This document shows, piece by piece, positions 1 to 6,837 of a DNA stretch of 9,842 nt; the stretch's first letter is position 1; every line of letters starts with the position of its first letter. The DNA is from Ilumatobacteraceae bacterium. GTDB taxonomy: Bacteria; Actinomycetota; Acidimicrobiia; Acidimicrobiales; Ilumatobacteraceae. The notes beneath the pieces were generated by a model that did not search any database, had not been told where the DNA came from, and saw nothing but the letters and a program-made list of their open reading frames with translations. The translations under genes and the position numbers were made by a program. The stretch lies in NCBI GenBank assembly GCA_030728545.1, contig JANQZQ010000010.1:722-10563 (forward strand), read 5' to 3'.

Positions 1-540
1 GAGCGCCGTGCCCGCAATTGCTGCCGAACCATAAACCGGGCTAGACCCCCGCAGCGGAATCGAGATAATCAGCCCCAACCACAACAACACATTGAGAATC
101 ACTGCCGAAGCAAGCCCAGCCGTTGCCAAAGCAAACCCGGCGTCGGGCTTGGCGATTCCCGAACTGGTGACCAGGCGAAACCCCAAGGCGTTGCTCGCCG
201 CACTTCCCCCAGGCAGCAGGCTGCCAAGGGCTCGGGTGCTCAACTGAATGCGAAAGAGATCAAACCGCCGCAATCGGTGGGCGTCGGGCCCGAGGGCTGC
301 GTGGGTGACCAACGTGTAGCAGTACAACGCAACGAACTCCAGCCCGATGGCAGCCGCCAACAGGATCGGGTCAATCTGGCGCAAGTCACCAATGGCGCCC
401 CGAAAGGCCGGCACGAGCGGCAGAACAAAGAAATAGACGACTACCGCGAAAAGCACCCAACGCAATGCCTTCCACACACCCCCAGCGTAAGAGCCAAGAG
501 TGGCGACTGCCACGAGGGCAATTGCCACAAATTGGGGCAC
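1..540 (-). CDS. Flippase-like (YbhN / LPG synthase TM-domain) membrane protein, partial
   Basis: The minus strand stays open to the left edge, giving the first 180 residues of an integral membrane protein. It is almost entirely hydrophobic helices: about residues 2-19, 25-44, 58-80 and 136-160. Between them lies the signature FRIQLSTRALGSLLPGGSAA (97-116), whose LLPGG core is typical of the YbhN/AglD family, the transmembrane domain also found in lysylphosphatidylglycerol synthase MprF. Members sit in the cytoplasmic membrane and are associated with moving or modifying lipid-linked substrates; the substrate here cannot be told. The C-terminal half lies outside the window. The start is uncertain: GTG at 540 is the first start codon after an in-frame stop, but GTG at 477 has a TACGCT box 6 nt upstream and would put the N-terminus directly at the usual first helix. 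It diverges from mcd. Confidence 0.8.
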   Translation of the reverse strand, partial: MPQFVAIALVAVATLGSYAGGVWKALRWVLFAVVVYFFVLPLVPAFRGAIGDLRQIDPILLAAAIGLEFVALYCYTLVTHAALGPDAHRLRRFDLFRIQLSTRALGSLLPGGSAASNALGFRLVTSSGIAKPDAGFALATAGLASAVILNVLLWLGLIISIPLRGSSPVYGSAAIAGTAL

Positions 541-567
541 GAACCGCCATTGCGAATGTCACTTCAC

Positions 568-573
568 TACCGT
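568..573 (+). promoter_or_regulatory. Candidate -10 box of a leaderless mcd promoter
   Basis: TACCGT fits the actinobacterial -10 pattern TANNNT and lies 8 nt upstream of the GTG at 582, with no Shine-Dalgarno between. That spacing places the transcription start at or next to the start codon. No well-spaced -35 is visible; a TTGCGA lies at 550-555, only 12 nt upstream. The same TACCGT occurs at the thioredoxin-like/fumarase promoter. Confidence 0.5.
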
Positions 574-581
574 TAGTCCTC

Positions 582-2183
582 GTGCACGACTCACTCAAAG
601 ACCTCACCACTGCCGCCACCATCGTTGAGAGCACTTCGCAGTTGCTTCGTCGAGCCACCAAACATCTTGCCGAGACTGGTGGCCCCGAGCGCCAACAGGT
701 GCTGGCGTACGACCTTGCCCATGCCAGTTCAGCACTTGAGACTGCTCGTTCACTCATTGACTACGGCGCCAAAGGCGAAGTTGAAGCTGCCATCACGTGT
801 GCATTCGTCGCCGACATGGTGCACGACTTTGCAACACGGCTCATCGGACGCGAGCAACTGTGGACAGTCAAGATTGCCGAACTGGCCAACTTCGACGCAT
901 TCGTCGCCACCTATCGCGCACCCGAGTTGCTCGCCTCGCTGGCAGCAACCCCGGGCCCCCGCCATCTCGATGACGACTACGAAATGGTGCAAGACACGTT
1001 TCGCAGTTTCGGCAAGAAAGTGGTGGCCAAGCACGCCGAGCACGTGCACCGAGAAAACGCCGACGTGCCCGAAGAAATCATTGCCGGCCTCGCCGACATT
1101 GGCGCGTTCGGCTTGTCAATTCCATCCGAGTACGGCGGCTTTAGCGAAGGTGGCGAAGGCGAATACATGGCCAGTTGTGTCGCCACCGAAGAACTCTCGC
1201 GAGCCTCGCTCGGCATCGGCGGATCGCTCATTACGCGGCCCGAAATTCTCACCCGTGCCTTGGTCAAAGGTGGCACCGAAGCCCAGAAGCATTACTGGTT
1301 GCCCAAACTCTCGACCGCCGAAGTCATGGTCGCTGTTGCCGTTACCGAACCCGACTACGGCAGCGATGTCGCTTCGCTGAAAACCACGGCAGTCGCAGCA
1401 CAGCGCGACGGTGTCGACGGCTACGTCATCAATGGTGTCAAAACTTGGTGCACGTTCGGTGCTCGCGCCAACGTGCTCATGCTGCTGGCACGCACCGACC
1501 CTGACCGCACCAAATCGCACCGTGGTCTGAGTTTGTTCATCGTGCCCAAGCCGCTCGGCGATGCGCACGGTTTTATGTTCAACCAAGACGGCGGCGGAAA
1601 AATGGAAGGCCGCCCAATCGACACCATCGGTTATCGCGGCATGCACTCGTACGAAATTGCAATCGAAGATTGGTTCGTGCCCGCCGACCATTTGATCGGC
1701 GAACAAGAAGGTCTGGGCAAGGGTTTCTATTTTCAGATGGAAGGTTTTGAAAATGGTCGTCTGCAAACCGCAGCTCGCGCTGTTGGTTTGATGCAAGCGG
1801 CCTACGAAGCGGCCTACGACTATGCCAACAATCGCAATGTGTTCGGCAAGAACATCATCGACTATGAACTCACCCAAGTAAAGCTTGGGCGCATGTCGGT
1901 AATCATCCAAGCGGCCCGCCAGTTCAGTTACGCAGTGGCCAAGATGATGGGCAAAGGCGAAGGCGCAATGGAAGCCAGCATGGTGAAGGCCTACGTGTGC
2001 AAAGCCGCCGAGTGGGTCACCCGCGAAGCAATGCAGATTCATGGTGGCTACGGCTACGCCGAGGAATACCCGGTGAGTCGCTTGTACGTCGACGCCCGCG
2101 TGCTGTCTATTTTTGAAGGCGCCGACGAAACGCTGTGCTTGAAGGTGATTGCCCGCCGCCTCGTGGAGAGCGTGCAGGCCTAA
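582..2183 (+). CDS. mcd: Methylsuccinyl-CoA dehydrogenase (acyl-CoA dehydrogenase family)
   Basis: This 533-residue flavoprotein belongs to the acyl-CoA dehydrogenases. The long form with an N-terminal extension fits (2S)-methylsuccinyl-CoA dehydrogenase, which makes mesaconyl-CoA in the ethylmalonyl-CoA pathway. Residues 1-128 are a helical extension absent from ordinary members of about 380-400 residues. The dehydrogenase core follows: the FAD/substrate loop EPDYGSD (256-262), the IGYRGMHSYEI and GFENGRLQTAARAVG stretches that I associate with Mcd, QIHGG (485-489), and the catalytic base Glu512 in IFEGADE. Electrons would go to ETF. I chose GTG 582 because the frame open further upstream runs into the divergent membrane gene and a TACCGT box sits 8 nt before this GTG. 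A generic acyl-CoA dehydrogenase remains possible, but an Mcl gene next door supports the specific call. The stop lies 10 bp from that of the convergent HAD gene. Confidence 0.8.
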   Translation: MHDSLKDLTTAATIVESTSQLLRRATKHLAETGGPERQQVLAYDLAHASSALETARSLIDYGAKGEVEAAITCAFVADMVHDFATRLIGREQLWTVKIAELANFDAFVATYRAPELLASLAATPGPRHLDDDYEMVQDTFRSFGKKVVAKHAEHVHRENADVPEEIIAGLADIGAFGLSIPSEYGGFSEGGEGEYMASCVATEELSRASLGIGGSLITRPEILTRALVKGGTEAQKHYWLPKLSTAEVMVAVAVTEPDYGSDVASLKTTAVAAQRDGVDGYVINGVKTWCTFGARANVLMLLARTDPDRTKSHRGLSLFIVPKPLGDAHGFMFNQDGGGKMEGRPIDTIGYRGMHSYEIAIEDWFVPADHLIGEQEGLGKGFYFQMEGFENGRLQTAARAVGLMQAAYEAAYDYANNRNVFGKNIIDYELTQVKLGRMSVIIQAARQFSYAVAKMMGKGEGAMEASMVKAYVCKAAEWVTREAMQIHGGYGYAEEYPVSRLYVDARVLSIFEGADETLCLKVIARRLVESVQA

Positions 2184-2193
2184 TTAACAACTC

Positions 2194-2901
2194 TTATTTC
2201 ACGAACTCCAGCAGTTCGTGCAGCGAGCGAAGTCGCTCGCAGTCGTAGTCGGCATGATCGTCGAATGGGTCATACAGCAGCGGCACCAATCCGGCTGCTC
2301 GCGCGCCGCCGACATCGTTGACAAACGAGTCCCCCACGTAGGCCACTCGCTCGGGTGGCAGATTCAACGCAGCGATGGCGTCGCTAAAAATCAGTGGGTC
2401 GGGTTTGGCGTATCCGACCACGTGCGAATCAGTCACGATGCTCACTGGCACGCCCGCACCAGGCCCCACCTGACAGATGCACAAATTGTTGAGTGTTGCT
2501 TCGATCTGACCGCTGGCGTTCGACACCACACCAATCGGCACTTTGCGGTAATGCAACTGTGCTAACGCAGCGACGGATTCCAGCAATGGAAATTGCCAAT
2601 ACTGAGGCGAAAACAACCGACGCATTGCTAACGCTGCCGGTTCAACCTCGTCGTCGGCCACGCCCGCGGTTCGCACATAGGCGTGTCGATACGTATCCCA
2701 GGTGATTTTGTCGATCGATGCGTCGGTGCGTTTGCTCGCAACGGCATCCAATGCCTCCATACCGGCGTAGTGACAGCGCACCAGCACGCCGGTGTCGGTC
2801 GCACCGCCAAACGGGGCGATAGCCATCGCCGTTGCGATGGGGTCGGGCACCACGAAAATGCCACCGGCATCGAACAGCACACCGTCGAAACGTTTGGTCA
2901 T
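2194..2901 (-). CDS. HAD-superfamily hydrolase
   Basis: A 235-residue cytoplasmic protein with the haloacid dehalogenase fold and an alpha-helical C1 cap at about residues 20-105. Motif I is FDAGG with nucleophile Asp11, motif II is VVSNASG (Ser127), motif III is KPDP (Lys166) and motif IV is YVGDSFVND (Asp191, Asp196). The second motif I aspartate, the general acid/base of HAD phosphatases, is Gly13. Phosphatase activity is therefore not assured; such DAGG variants do occur in HAD proteins. The substrate is unknown. The ATG follows the mcl stop by 9 bp with no clear Shine-Dalgarno, so it is probably translated by reinitiation from the mcl message as last gene of a three-gene operon. A role in repairing or removing a side product of the pathway is only a guess from position. 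Confidence 0.85.
   Translation of the reverse strand: MTKRFDGVLFDAGGIFVVPDPIATAMAIAPFGGATDTGVLVRCHYAGMEALDAVASKRTDASIDKITWDTYRHAYVRTAGVADDEVEPAALAMRRLFSPQYWQFPLLESVAALAQLHYRKVPIGVVSNASGQIEATLNNLCICQVGPGAGVPVSIVTDSHVVGYAKPDPLIFSDAIAALNLPPERVAYVGDSFVNDVGGARAAGLVPLLYDPFDDHADYDCERLRSLHELLEFVK
2200..2240. terminator. Tandem stem-loops at the mcd/HAD convergent junction
   Basis: Two adjacent perfect inverted repeats. The first is CACGAACT, 5-nt loop, AGTTCGTG (2200-2220); the second is GCGAGCG, 4-nt loop, CGCTCGC (2223-2240). They begin 17 nt after the mcd stop and lie in the last codons of the HAD gene. Neither is followed by a U tract on either strand, so they are not classical intrinsic terminators. 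They may end or protect both transcripts. Codon constraint in HAD could produce part of the symmetry. Confidence 0.45.
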
Positions 2902-2910
2902 CGGCGACGA

Positions 2911-3846
2911 CTATTTCGAGCGAGTTAAGCCGGCGCGCGAACCACGTGAAATGAACTTGAGTGCCATCTTGCGACTGGCCTCGTCAATCATTTCATCACC
3001 GAACATCACCGCGCCTTTGCCTTCGCCCTCGGTTGCCGTTTCGTAGGCATCGAGAATTGCGCACGCACGATCGAACTGCTCTTGGGTGGGCGAAAACACT
3101 TCGTTCAAAATCGCCACCTGATCCGGGTGCAGCGCCCACTTGCCGTCGTAGCCGAGCGTGCGAGTGCGCTTGCAATAGTCGCGGAAACCGTCGGCATCGC
3201 GAATGTAGAGGTACGGGCCGTCGATTACTTGCAGCCCGTTGGCGCGACCAGCCATCAAGATTTTGTTGAAGACGTAATGGAAGTGATCGCCTGGGTAGTC
3301 GGCAATTTGCACGCCGCCGGTGAGCACCGGCATTTCCATGCTGGCGGCAAAGTCGGCAGGCCCAAAGATGATGGTCTCTATGCGCGGGCTGGCGGCGCAA
3401 ATCTCTTCTACATTGATGAGCCCGCGCGCGGTTTCGATTTGTGCTTCGATACCGATGTGTCCAACTGGTAGGCCGTTGGCAATTTCCACCTGCCGCAACA
3501 ACAGGTCGGTGGCCACGATTTGGGCGGCTGACTCCACCTTGGGCAACATGATTTCGTCAAGTCGCGTGCCAGCGCCACCGACAACTTCGATGATGTCGTA
3601 GGCAGTCCACTTGGTGCTCCAGTCGTTGACGCGTACGCACATCACCTTGTCGCCCCAGTCTTGGGTCTTGATGGCGTGCGCGATCTTGGCGCGGGAAGCT
3701 TCTTTTTCTTTTGGTGCAACGGCATCTTCGAGATCCAAGAACACCATGTCGGCAGCGATGCCGGGGCCTTTGCCCATCATTTTTTCTGATGAGCCAGGAA
3801 TTGACAAACAAGAGCGGCGAGGTAGGTCGCGGGAGCGTGGTGACAT
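2911..3846 (-). CDS. mcl: L-malyl-CoA / beta-methylmalyl-CoA lyase (HpcH/HpaI, CitE-like)
   Basis: A 311-residue Mg-dependent lyase of the HpcH/HpaI aldolase family. It matches, as I remember them, the actinomycete CitE-like enzymes encoded beside ethylmalonyl-CoA pathway genes. Landmarks: LPRRSCLSIPGSS near the N-terminus (8-20), DMVFLDLEDAVAP (33-45), CVRVND (70-75), IMLPKVES (99-106), IGIEAQIETARG (131-142), IIFGPADF (159-166), DGKWALHPDQ and GDEMIDEASRKMA. Glu138 and Asp165 should be the metal ligands; their spacing of 27 equals Glu141/Asp168 of characterised Mcl. The expected reaction is cleavage of beta-methylmalyl-CoA to glyoxylate and propionyl-CoA, and of malyl-CoA to glyoxylate and acetyl-CoA, in the cytoplasm. 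I took ATG 3846 (preceded by GCAAGGC), since the frame open further upstream overlaps the preceding gene. It lies 10 bp after that gene and 9 bp before the HAD gene. A citrate-lyase beta role is less likely, as no alpha or gamma subunit is nearby. Confidence 0.85.
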   Translation of the reverse strand: MSPRSRDLPRRSCLSIPGSSEKMMGKGPGIAADMVFLDLEDAVAPKEKEASRAKIAHAIKTQDWGDKVMCVRVNDWSTKWTAYDIIEVVGGAGTRLDEIMLPKVESAAQIVATDLLLRQVEIANGLPVGHIGIEAQIETARGLINVEEICAASPRIETIIFGPADFAASMEMPVLTGGVQIADYPGDHFHYVFNKILMAGRANGLQVIDGPYLYIRDADGFRDYCKRTRTLGYDGKWALHPDQVAILNEVFSPTQEQFDRACAILDAYETATEGEGKGAVMFGDEMIDEASRKMALKFISRGSRAGLTRSK

Positions 3847-3856
3847 GCCTTGCAGG

Positions 3857-4657
3857 CTAGATGACGCTGCGCCGCAACAACTCAGCCGTCGCCGGACATT
3901 CAGCAACAAATTCTGCGGCTGTGTCGGTGGTGTGCCCGAGCGGGCCAACCACGCGTGTAAAGCGATTCACATCAATGACGTCGAGGCCGGCCCGCCAGTC
4001 GTCGTTGATTTGCAGTGCGCTCACCATGCCCGACCACAACATGGTCGGCAAGCGTGTGCCCACGCCGGCAACCAGCCACACTTGTTTGCCTTGGGCGACT
4101 GCAGTGTCGACTACAGCGCGTGATCCCCCGACGGCCAGCACGCTGCTGGCGCCGCACGCCAACGCTTCGATGATCACTACATCAGCAGTGCCAACCGCAG
4201 CAGACACATATTCAAAGGGCACGAGCTCGGCTGCGATGTCTGCATCGTGCAGGCGCTCTACGAGCGCTTCACCTTCGCCGTGGCTGTCAACCACCAACAT
4301 GAGCGCATCTCCGCGCTGGGCCAAACACTTCACGGTGGTAAACGGCCAGCCCACGATTATTGCGCGCGCATCATCGGGCAACGCATCATCCAGATGCCCC
4401 GGTGTGTCGTCGTGCTCCACCACGAGCGCCAACTCGCGAGCCTTCGAAAAAGGTTCCGGCGCAGCCAACACGTGGGCACACAACCACCACAGCTGTGCCA
4501 TCGTCGGGTGCCGCTCGACGATCCGCCGACAAGCGAGCACCAGTGACTGTGGGTCTAAGTCCATATCGCAAAGTGCCAGCCCGGTCTCACGCACGAGCAC
4601 GCCAGGGCCCGCACCGTCAGCGCGTGCCACATATCGCAATCGCTCGATCGGGTGCAT
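3857..4657 (-). CDS. eIF-2B alpha/beta/delta-like protein of unknown function
   Basis: A 266-residue cytoplasmic protein. The N-terminal third is helical (MHPIERLRYVARADGAGP to about residue 85). The rest is a Rossmann-like alpha/beta half with ADVVIIEALACGASSVLAVGG and AVAQGKQVWLVAGVGTRLP. This layout recalls the eIF2B/MtnA/ribose-1,5-bisphosphate isomerase fold, where the equivalent segment reads GADAVxxNG...NKxGT. The Asn-Gly signature is replaced by Cys-Gly, so it is divergent and MtnA-type isomerase activity is doubtful. It is first gene of the operon with mcl (10 bp downstream) and HAD. A TTG lies two codons earlier at 4663, but a TACAGT box 7 nt before ATG 4657 supports a leaderless start there. 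Family assignment is moderate; function is unknown. Confidence 0.65.
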   Translation of the reverse strand: MHPIERLRYVARADGAGPGVLVRETGLALCDMDLDPQSLVLACRRIVERHPTMAQLWWLCAHVLAAPEPFSKARELALVVEHDDTPGHLDDALPDDARAIIVGWPFTTVKCLAQRGDALMLVVDSHGEGEALVERLHDADIAAELVPFEYVSAAVGTADVVIIEALACGASSVLAVGGSRAVVDTAVAQGKQVWLVAGVGTRLPTMLWSGMVSALQINDDWRAGLDVIDVNRFTRVVGPLGHTTDTAAEFVAECPATAELLRRSVI

Positions 4658-4664
4658 TGCCAAG

Positions 4665-4670
4665 ACTGTA
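4665..4670 (-). promoter_or_regulatory. Candidate -10 box of the eIF2B-like/mcl/HAD operon
   Basis: On the minus strand TACAGT lies exactly 7 nt before the ATG at 4657. This is the spacing expected when transcription starts at the A of the start codon. No Shine-Dalgarno or convincing -35 is visible. It sits 12 bp from the oppositely directed box of the thioredoxin-like gene. Confidence 0.5.
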
Positions 4671-4682
4671 CTTGCGACTTGC

Positions 4683-4688
4683 TACCGT
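4683..4688 (+). promoter_or_regulatory. Candidate -10 box of the thioredoxin-like/fumarase operon
   Basis: TACCGT (TANNNT type) lies 7 nt before the GTG at 4696, again a leaderless arrangement. The box is identical to that before mcd, and both are preceded by a TTGCGA (here 4672-4677), though at different distances. Confidence 0.5.
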
Positions 4689-4695
4689 CGCTGTT

Positions 4696-5181
4696 GTGGT
4701 TACGCCCTCATCTGACACCCTGCTGCAGCCGCTAGAGGGCCAGGCGCGTCCGTTGCGTGACTGGCTGACAACGTTTCATCTCTTGTCCGTCGTCGTCGAC
4801 CCGTACACCAACGAAAGTGCCTGGCTGTTGCCCACTGCGCGGCGGATTCTTGCCCAGTTCGCGGGCTCGAGCGTGCGCACTAACTATGTAGTGACTGCGT
4901 CACCTGATGAAGCGCGGGCCTTTTTGGGGCCTATCGCGAGCGAAACCCTCGTCTTTTGCGACCCAGAGCGCACCTTCGTGAAACAACTGGCGCTCGCTGC
5001 GCTGCCGGCCTTCGTGTTTCTGCGCATCGATGGCCAAGTGGTGGCCCGCGCCGAAGGCTGGAACCCACTCGAGTGGCGTGCGGTCACCGAACAAGTTGCC
5101 AAGACAGTGGCGTGGAGCAAGCCACTCATACCCGCGCCCGGTGACCCTGGCGCATTTGTCGGTTCGCCGGCTTTGGTCTGA
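4696..5181 (+). CDS. Thioredoxin-fold protein lacking the CxxC motif
   Basis: A 161-residue protein with a thioredoxin-like core. A beta strand LLSVVVDPYTNES (29-41) sits where CxxC would follow, then a helix, a second strand/helix unit, and the characteristic cis-proline strand-turn-strand LPAFVFLRIDGQVVARAEGW (103-122). No CxxC is present and Cys88 is the only cysteine, so it cannot work as a dithiol oxidoreductase. No signal peptide is evident, which suggests the cytoplasm. It could be a scaffold, sensor or assembly partner; the role is unknown. GTG 4696 is chosen for the TACCGT box 7 nt upstream; a TTG at 4672 is an alternative. Its TGA overlaps the fumarase ATG by one base (TGATG), indicating translational coupling. 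Confidence 0.7.
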   Translation: MVTPSSDTLLQPLEGQARPLRDWLTTFHLLSVVVDPYTNESAWLLPTARRILAQFAGSSVRTNYVVTASPDEARAFLGPIASETLVFCDPERTFVKQLALAALPAFVFLRIDGQVVARAEGWNPLEWRAVTEQVAKTVAWSKPLIPAPGDPGAFVGSPALV

Positions 5182-6836
5182 TGACTACTCCCGAGCCATT
5201 CGCTCACGTCGAGTTGCTGCCGCTCGGCGCAGACACCACGAAGTACCGACTCATTTCTCGTGACGGTGTTTCGGTGGCAAAAACCGAACTCGGTGAATTC
5301 TTGCGCGTGGATGCCGCTGCCATCACCCGTTTGGTCGCCGAAGCGATGCGCGATATTGCCCACTTCTTGCGCCCCGAGCATCTGCAGCAACTCGCCAACA
5401 TTTTCACCGACCCCGAAGCAAGTGAAAACGATCGCTTCGTGGCTCTCGACTTGCTGAAGAATGCGTCAATCGCAGCCGGTGGAGTGCTGCCAATGTGTCA
5501 AGACACTGGCACCGCCATCGTGAAGGCAAAGAAAGGTCAGTTCGTACTCACCAGTGGTGCCGATGACGCCGCGATCTCGCGGGGCGTCTACGACACCTAT
5601 CTCACCAGCAACCTGCGATACAGCCAACTGGCACCGTTGTCGATGTACGAAGAAGTCAACACGTGCACCAACTTGCCGGCCGAGATAAAGATTGCCGCAG
5701 TCGACGGCGACGAATACAAGTTCTTGTTCATCGCTAAAGGTGGCGGCTCGGCCAACAAGAGCTACTTGTTTCAAGAAACCAAGGCGCTGCTCAACGAAAA
5801 AACACTTCTCCCCTGGCTATTTGAAAAAATGAAGACGCTCGGCACGGCGGCCTGCCCGCCGTATCACTTGGCAGTCGTCATCGGCGGCACGTCGGCCGAG
5901 TACGCAGTTGAAGTTGCCAAACTTGCCAGCACCCACTACCTCGATTCGCTACCCACGGCGGGCAGTGCAGCCGGCCACGGCTTCCGCGACCTCGATCTCG
6001 AACAAAAGGTGTTGAAACTCGCCCAACAAACCGGCATTGGTGCACAATTCGGTGGCAAATATTTCTGCCACGACGTGCGTGTCATCCGCCTACCGCGTCA
6101 CGGTGCAAGTTGCCCAGTGGCCATGGCTGTTTCGTGCAGTGCTGATCGTCAAGCACTCGGCAAAATTACCCGCGACGGTATTTTTCTTGAACAACTCGAA
6201 ACCGACCCAGCACGCTTCATGCCCGACGTGAGTTTCGGCGACCTTGATGGCGAGGTGGTCAACATCGACTTGAACCAACCGATGGCCGATATTCTTCGCG
6301 AGCTCTCCAAATATCCGGTGAAAACTCGCGTGATGCTCACTGGGCCAATGGTGGTAGCCCGCGATATTGCCCACGCAAAACTCAAAGAAGTGCTCGAACG
6401 CGACGGTGTGCTGCCCGACTATTTCAAAGACCATTGCGTGTACTACGCCGGCCCGGCAAAGACCCCTGCTGGTTTTGCCTCGGGTGCATTTGGCCCAACC
6501 ACCGCGGGGCGTATGGACTCGTACGTCGCTGAGTTTCAAAAAGCAGGGGGCAGTCTCGTGATGCTGGCCAAGGGCAATCGTTCGCGGCAAGTCACCGACG
6601 CCTGCAAACAATTTGGTGGCTTTTATCTCGGTTCGGTCGGCGGCCCCGCGGCTCGCCTCGCCCAAGACTGCATCACCAAGGTTGATGTGCTCGAGTATTC
6701 CGAACTCGGTATGGAAGCCGTGTGGAAGATTGAAGTGCGCGACTTTCCCGCATTCATCGTGATCGACGACAAGGGCAACGATTTTTTCGACATGGTCGAT
6801 GCGACGCGCGCGACGCCGGTCAACATCCGCGCGTAA
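5181..6836 (+). CDS. fumA: Class I fumarate hydratase ([4Fe-4S])
   Basis: A 551-residue enzyme, the usual length for class I fumarases (E. coli FumA is 548), converting fumarate and malate in the TCA cycle in the cytoplasm. The three cluster ligands are visible in conserved context: Cys106 in LPMCQDTGT, Cys225 in GTAACPPYHL and Cys319 in VSCSADRQ. The N-terminal alpha domain (about 1-340) carries the Fe-S site. The C-terminal beta domain has GPTTAGRMDSYV, the KGNRSRQV loop and GGFYLGSVGGPAARLA. Class I enzymes are oxygen-sensitive and some also hydrate mesaconate, relevant beside ethylmalonyl-CoA pathway genes, but this is not shown here. The start codon ATG overlaps the stop of the thioredoxin-like gene. 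The gene ends 1 bp before a 20-bp palindrome. The symbol follows the E. coli class I paralogue, not demonstrated orthology. Confidence 0.93.
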   Translation: MTTPEPFAHVELLPLGADTTKYRLISRDGVSVAKTELGEFLRVDAAAITRLVAEAMRDIAHFLRPEHLQQLANIFTDPEASENDRFVALDLLKNASIAAGGVLPMCQDTGTAIVKAKKGQFVLTSGADDAAISRGVYDTYLTSNLRYSQLAPLSMYEEVNTCTNLPAEIKIAAVDGDEYKFLFIAKGGGSANKSYLFQETKALLNEKTLLPWLFEKMKTLGTAACPPYHLAVVIGGTSAEYAVEVAKLASTHYLDSLPTAGSAAGHGFRDLDLEQKVLKLAQQTGIGAQFGGKYFCHDVRVIRLPRHGASCPVAMAVSCSADRQALGKITRDGIFLEQLETDPARFMPDVSFGDLDGEVVNIDLNQPMADILRELSKYPVKTRVMLTGPMVVARDIAHAKLKEVLERDGVLPDYFKDHCVYYAGPAKTPAGFASGAFGPTTAGRMDSYVAEFQKAGGSLVMLAKGNRSRQVTDACKQFGGFYLGSVGGPAARLAQDCITKVDVLEYSELGMEAVWKIEVRDFPAFIVIDDKGNDFFDMVDATRATPVNIRA

Positions 6837-6837
6837 A

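Noticed and set aside
465..581. N-terminal extension of mcd from ATG 465
   Set aside because: It adds 39 residues of unrelated, basic, low-quality sequence antisense to the flippase-like gene. GTG 582 has a -10 box at leaderless spacing.
1116..2042. 308-codon open frame antisense to mcd
   Set aside because: It is rich in His, Phe and Gly with no domain logic, and mirrors the codon pattern of the well-supported dehydrogenase on the other strand.
3847..3948. N-terminal extension of mcl by 34 residues
   Set aside because: It overlaps the end of the preceding operon gene and is unlike the family N-terminus, which begins close to LPRRSCLSIPGS.
4360..4695. Upstream extension of the thioredoxin-like gene from ATG 4360
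   Set aside because: The extra 112 residues are Arg/Pro/His-rich and lie antisense to the eIF2B-like gene.
3861..4715. 284-codon plus-strand open frame opposite the eIF2B-like gene
   Set aside because: Ser/Thr/Arg/Pro-rich composition typical of an antisense frame. The minus strand gives a balanced alpha/beta protein fitting the operon.
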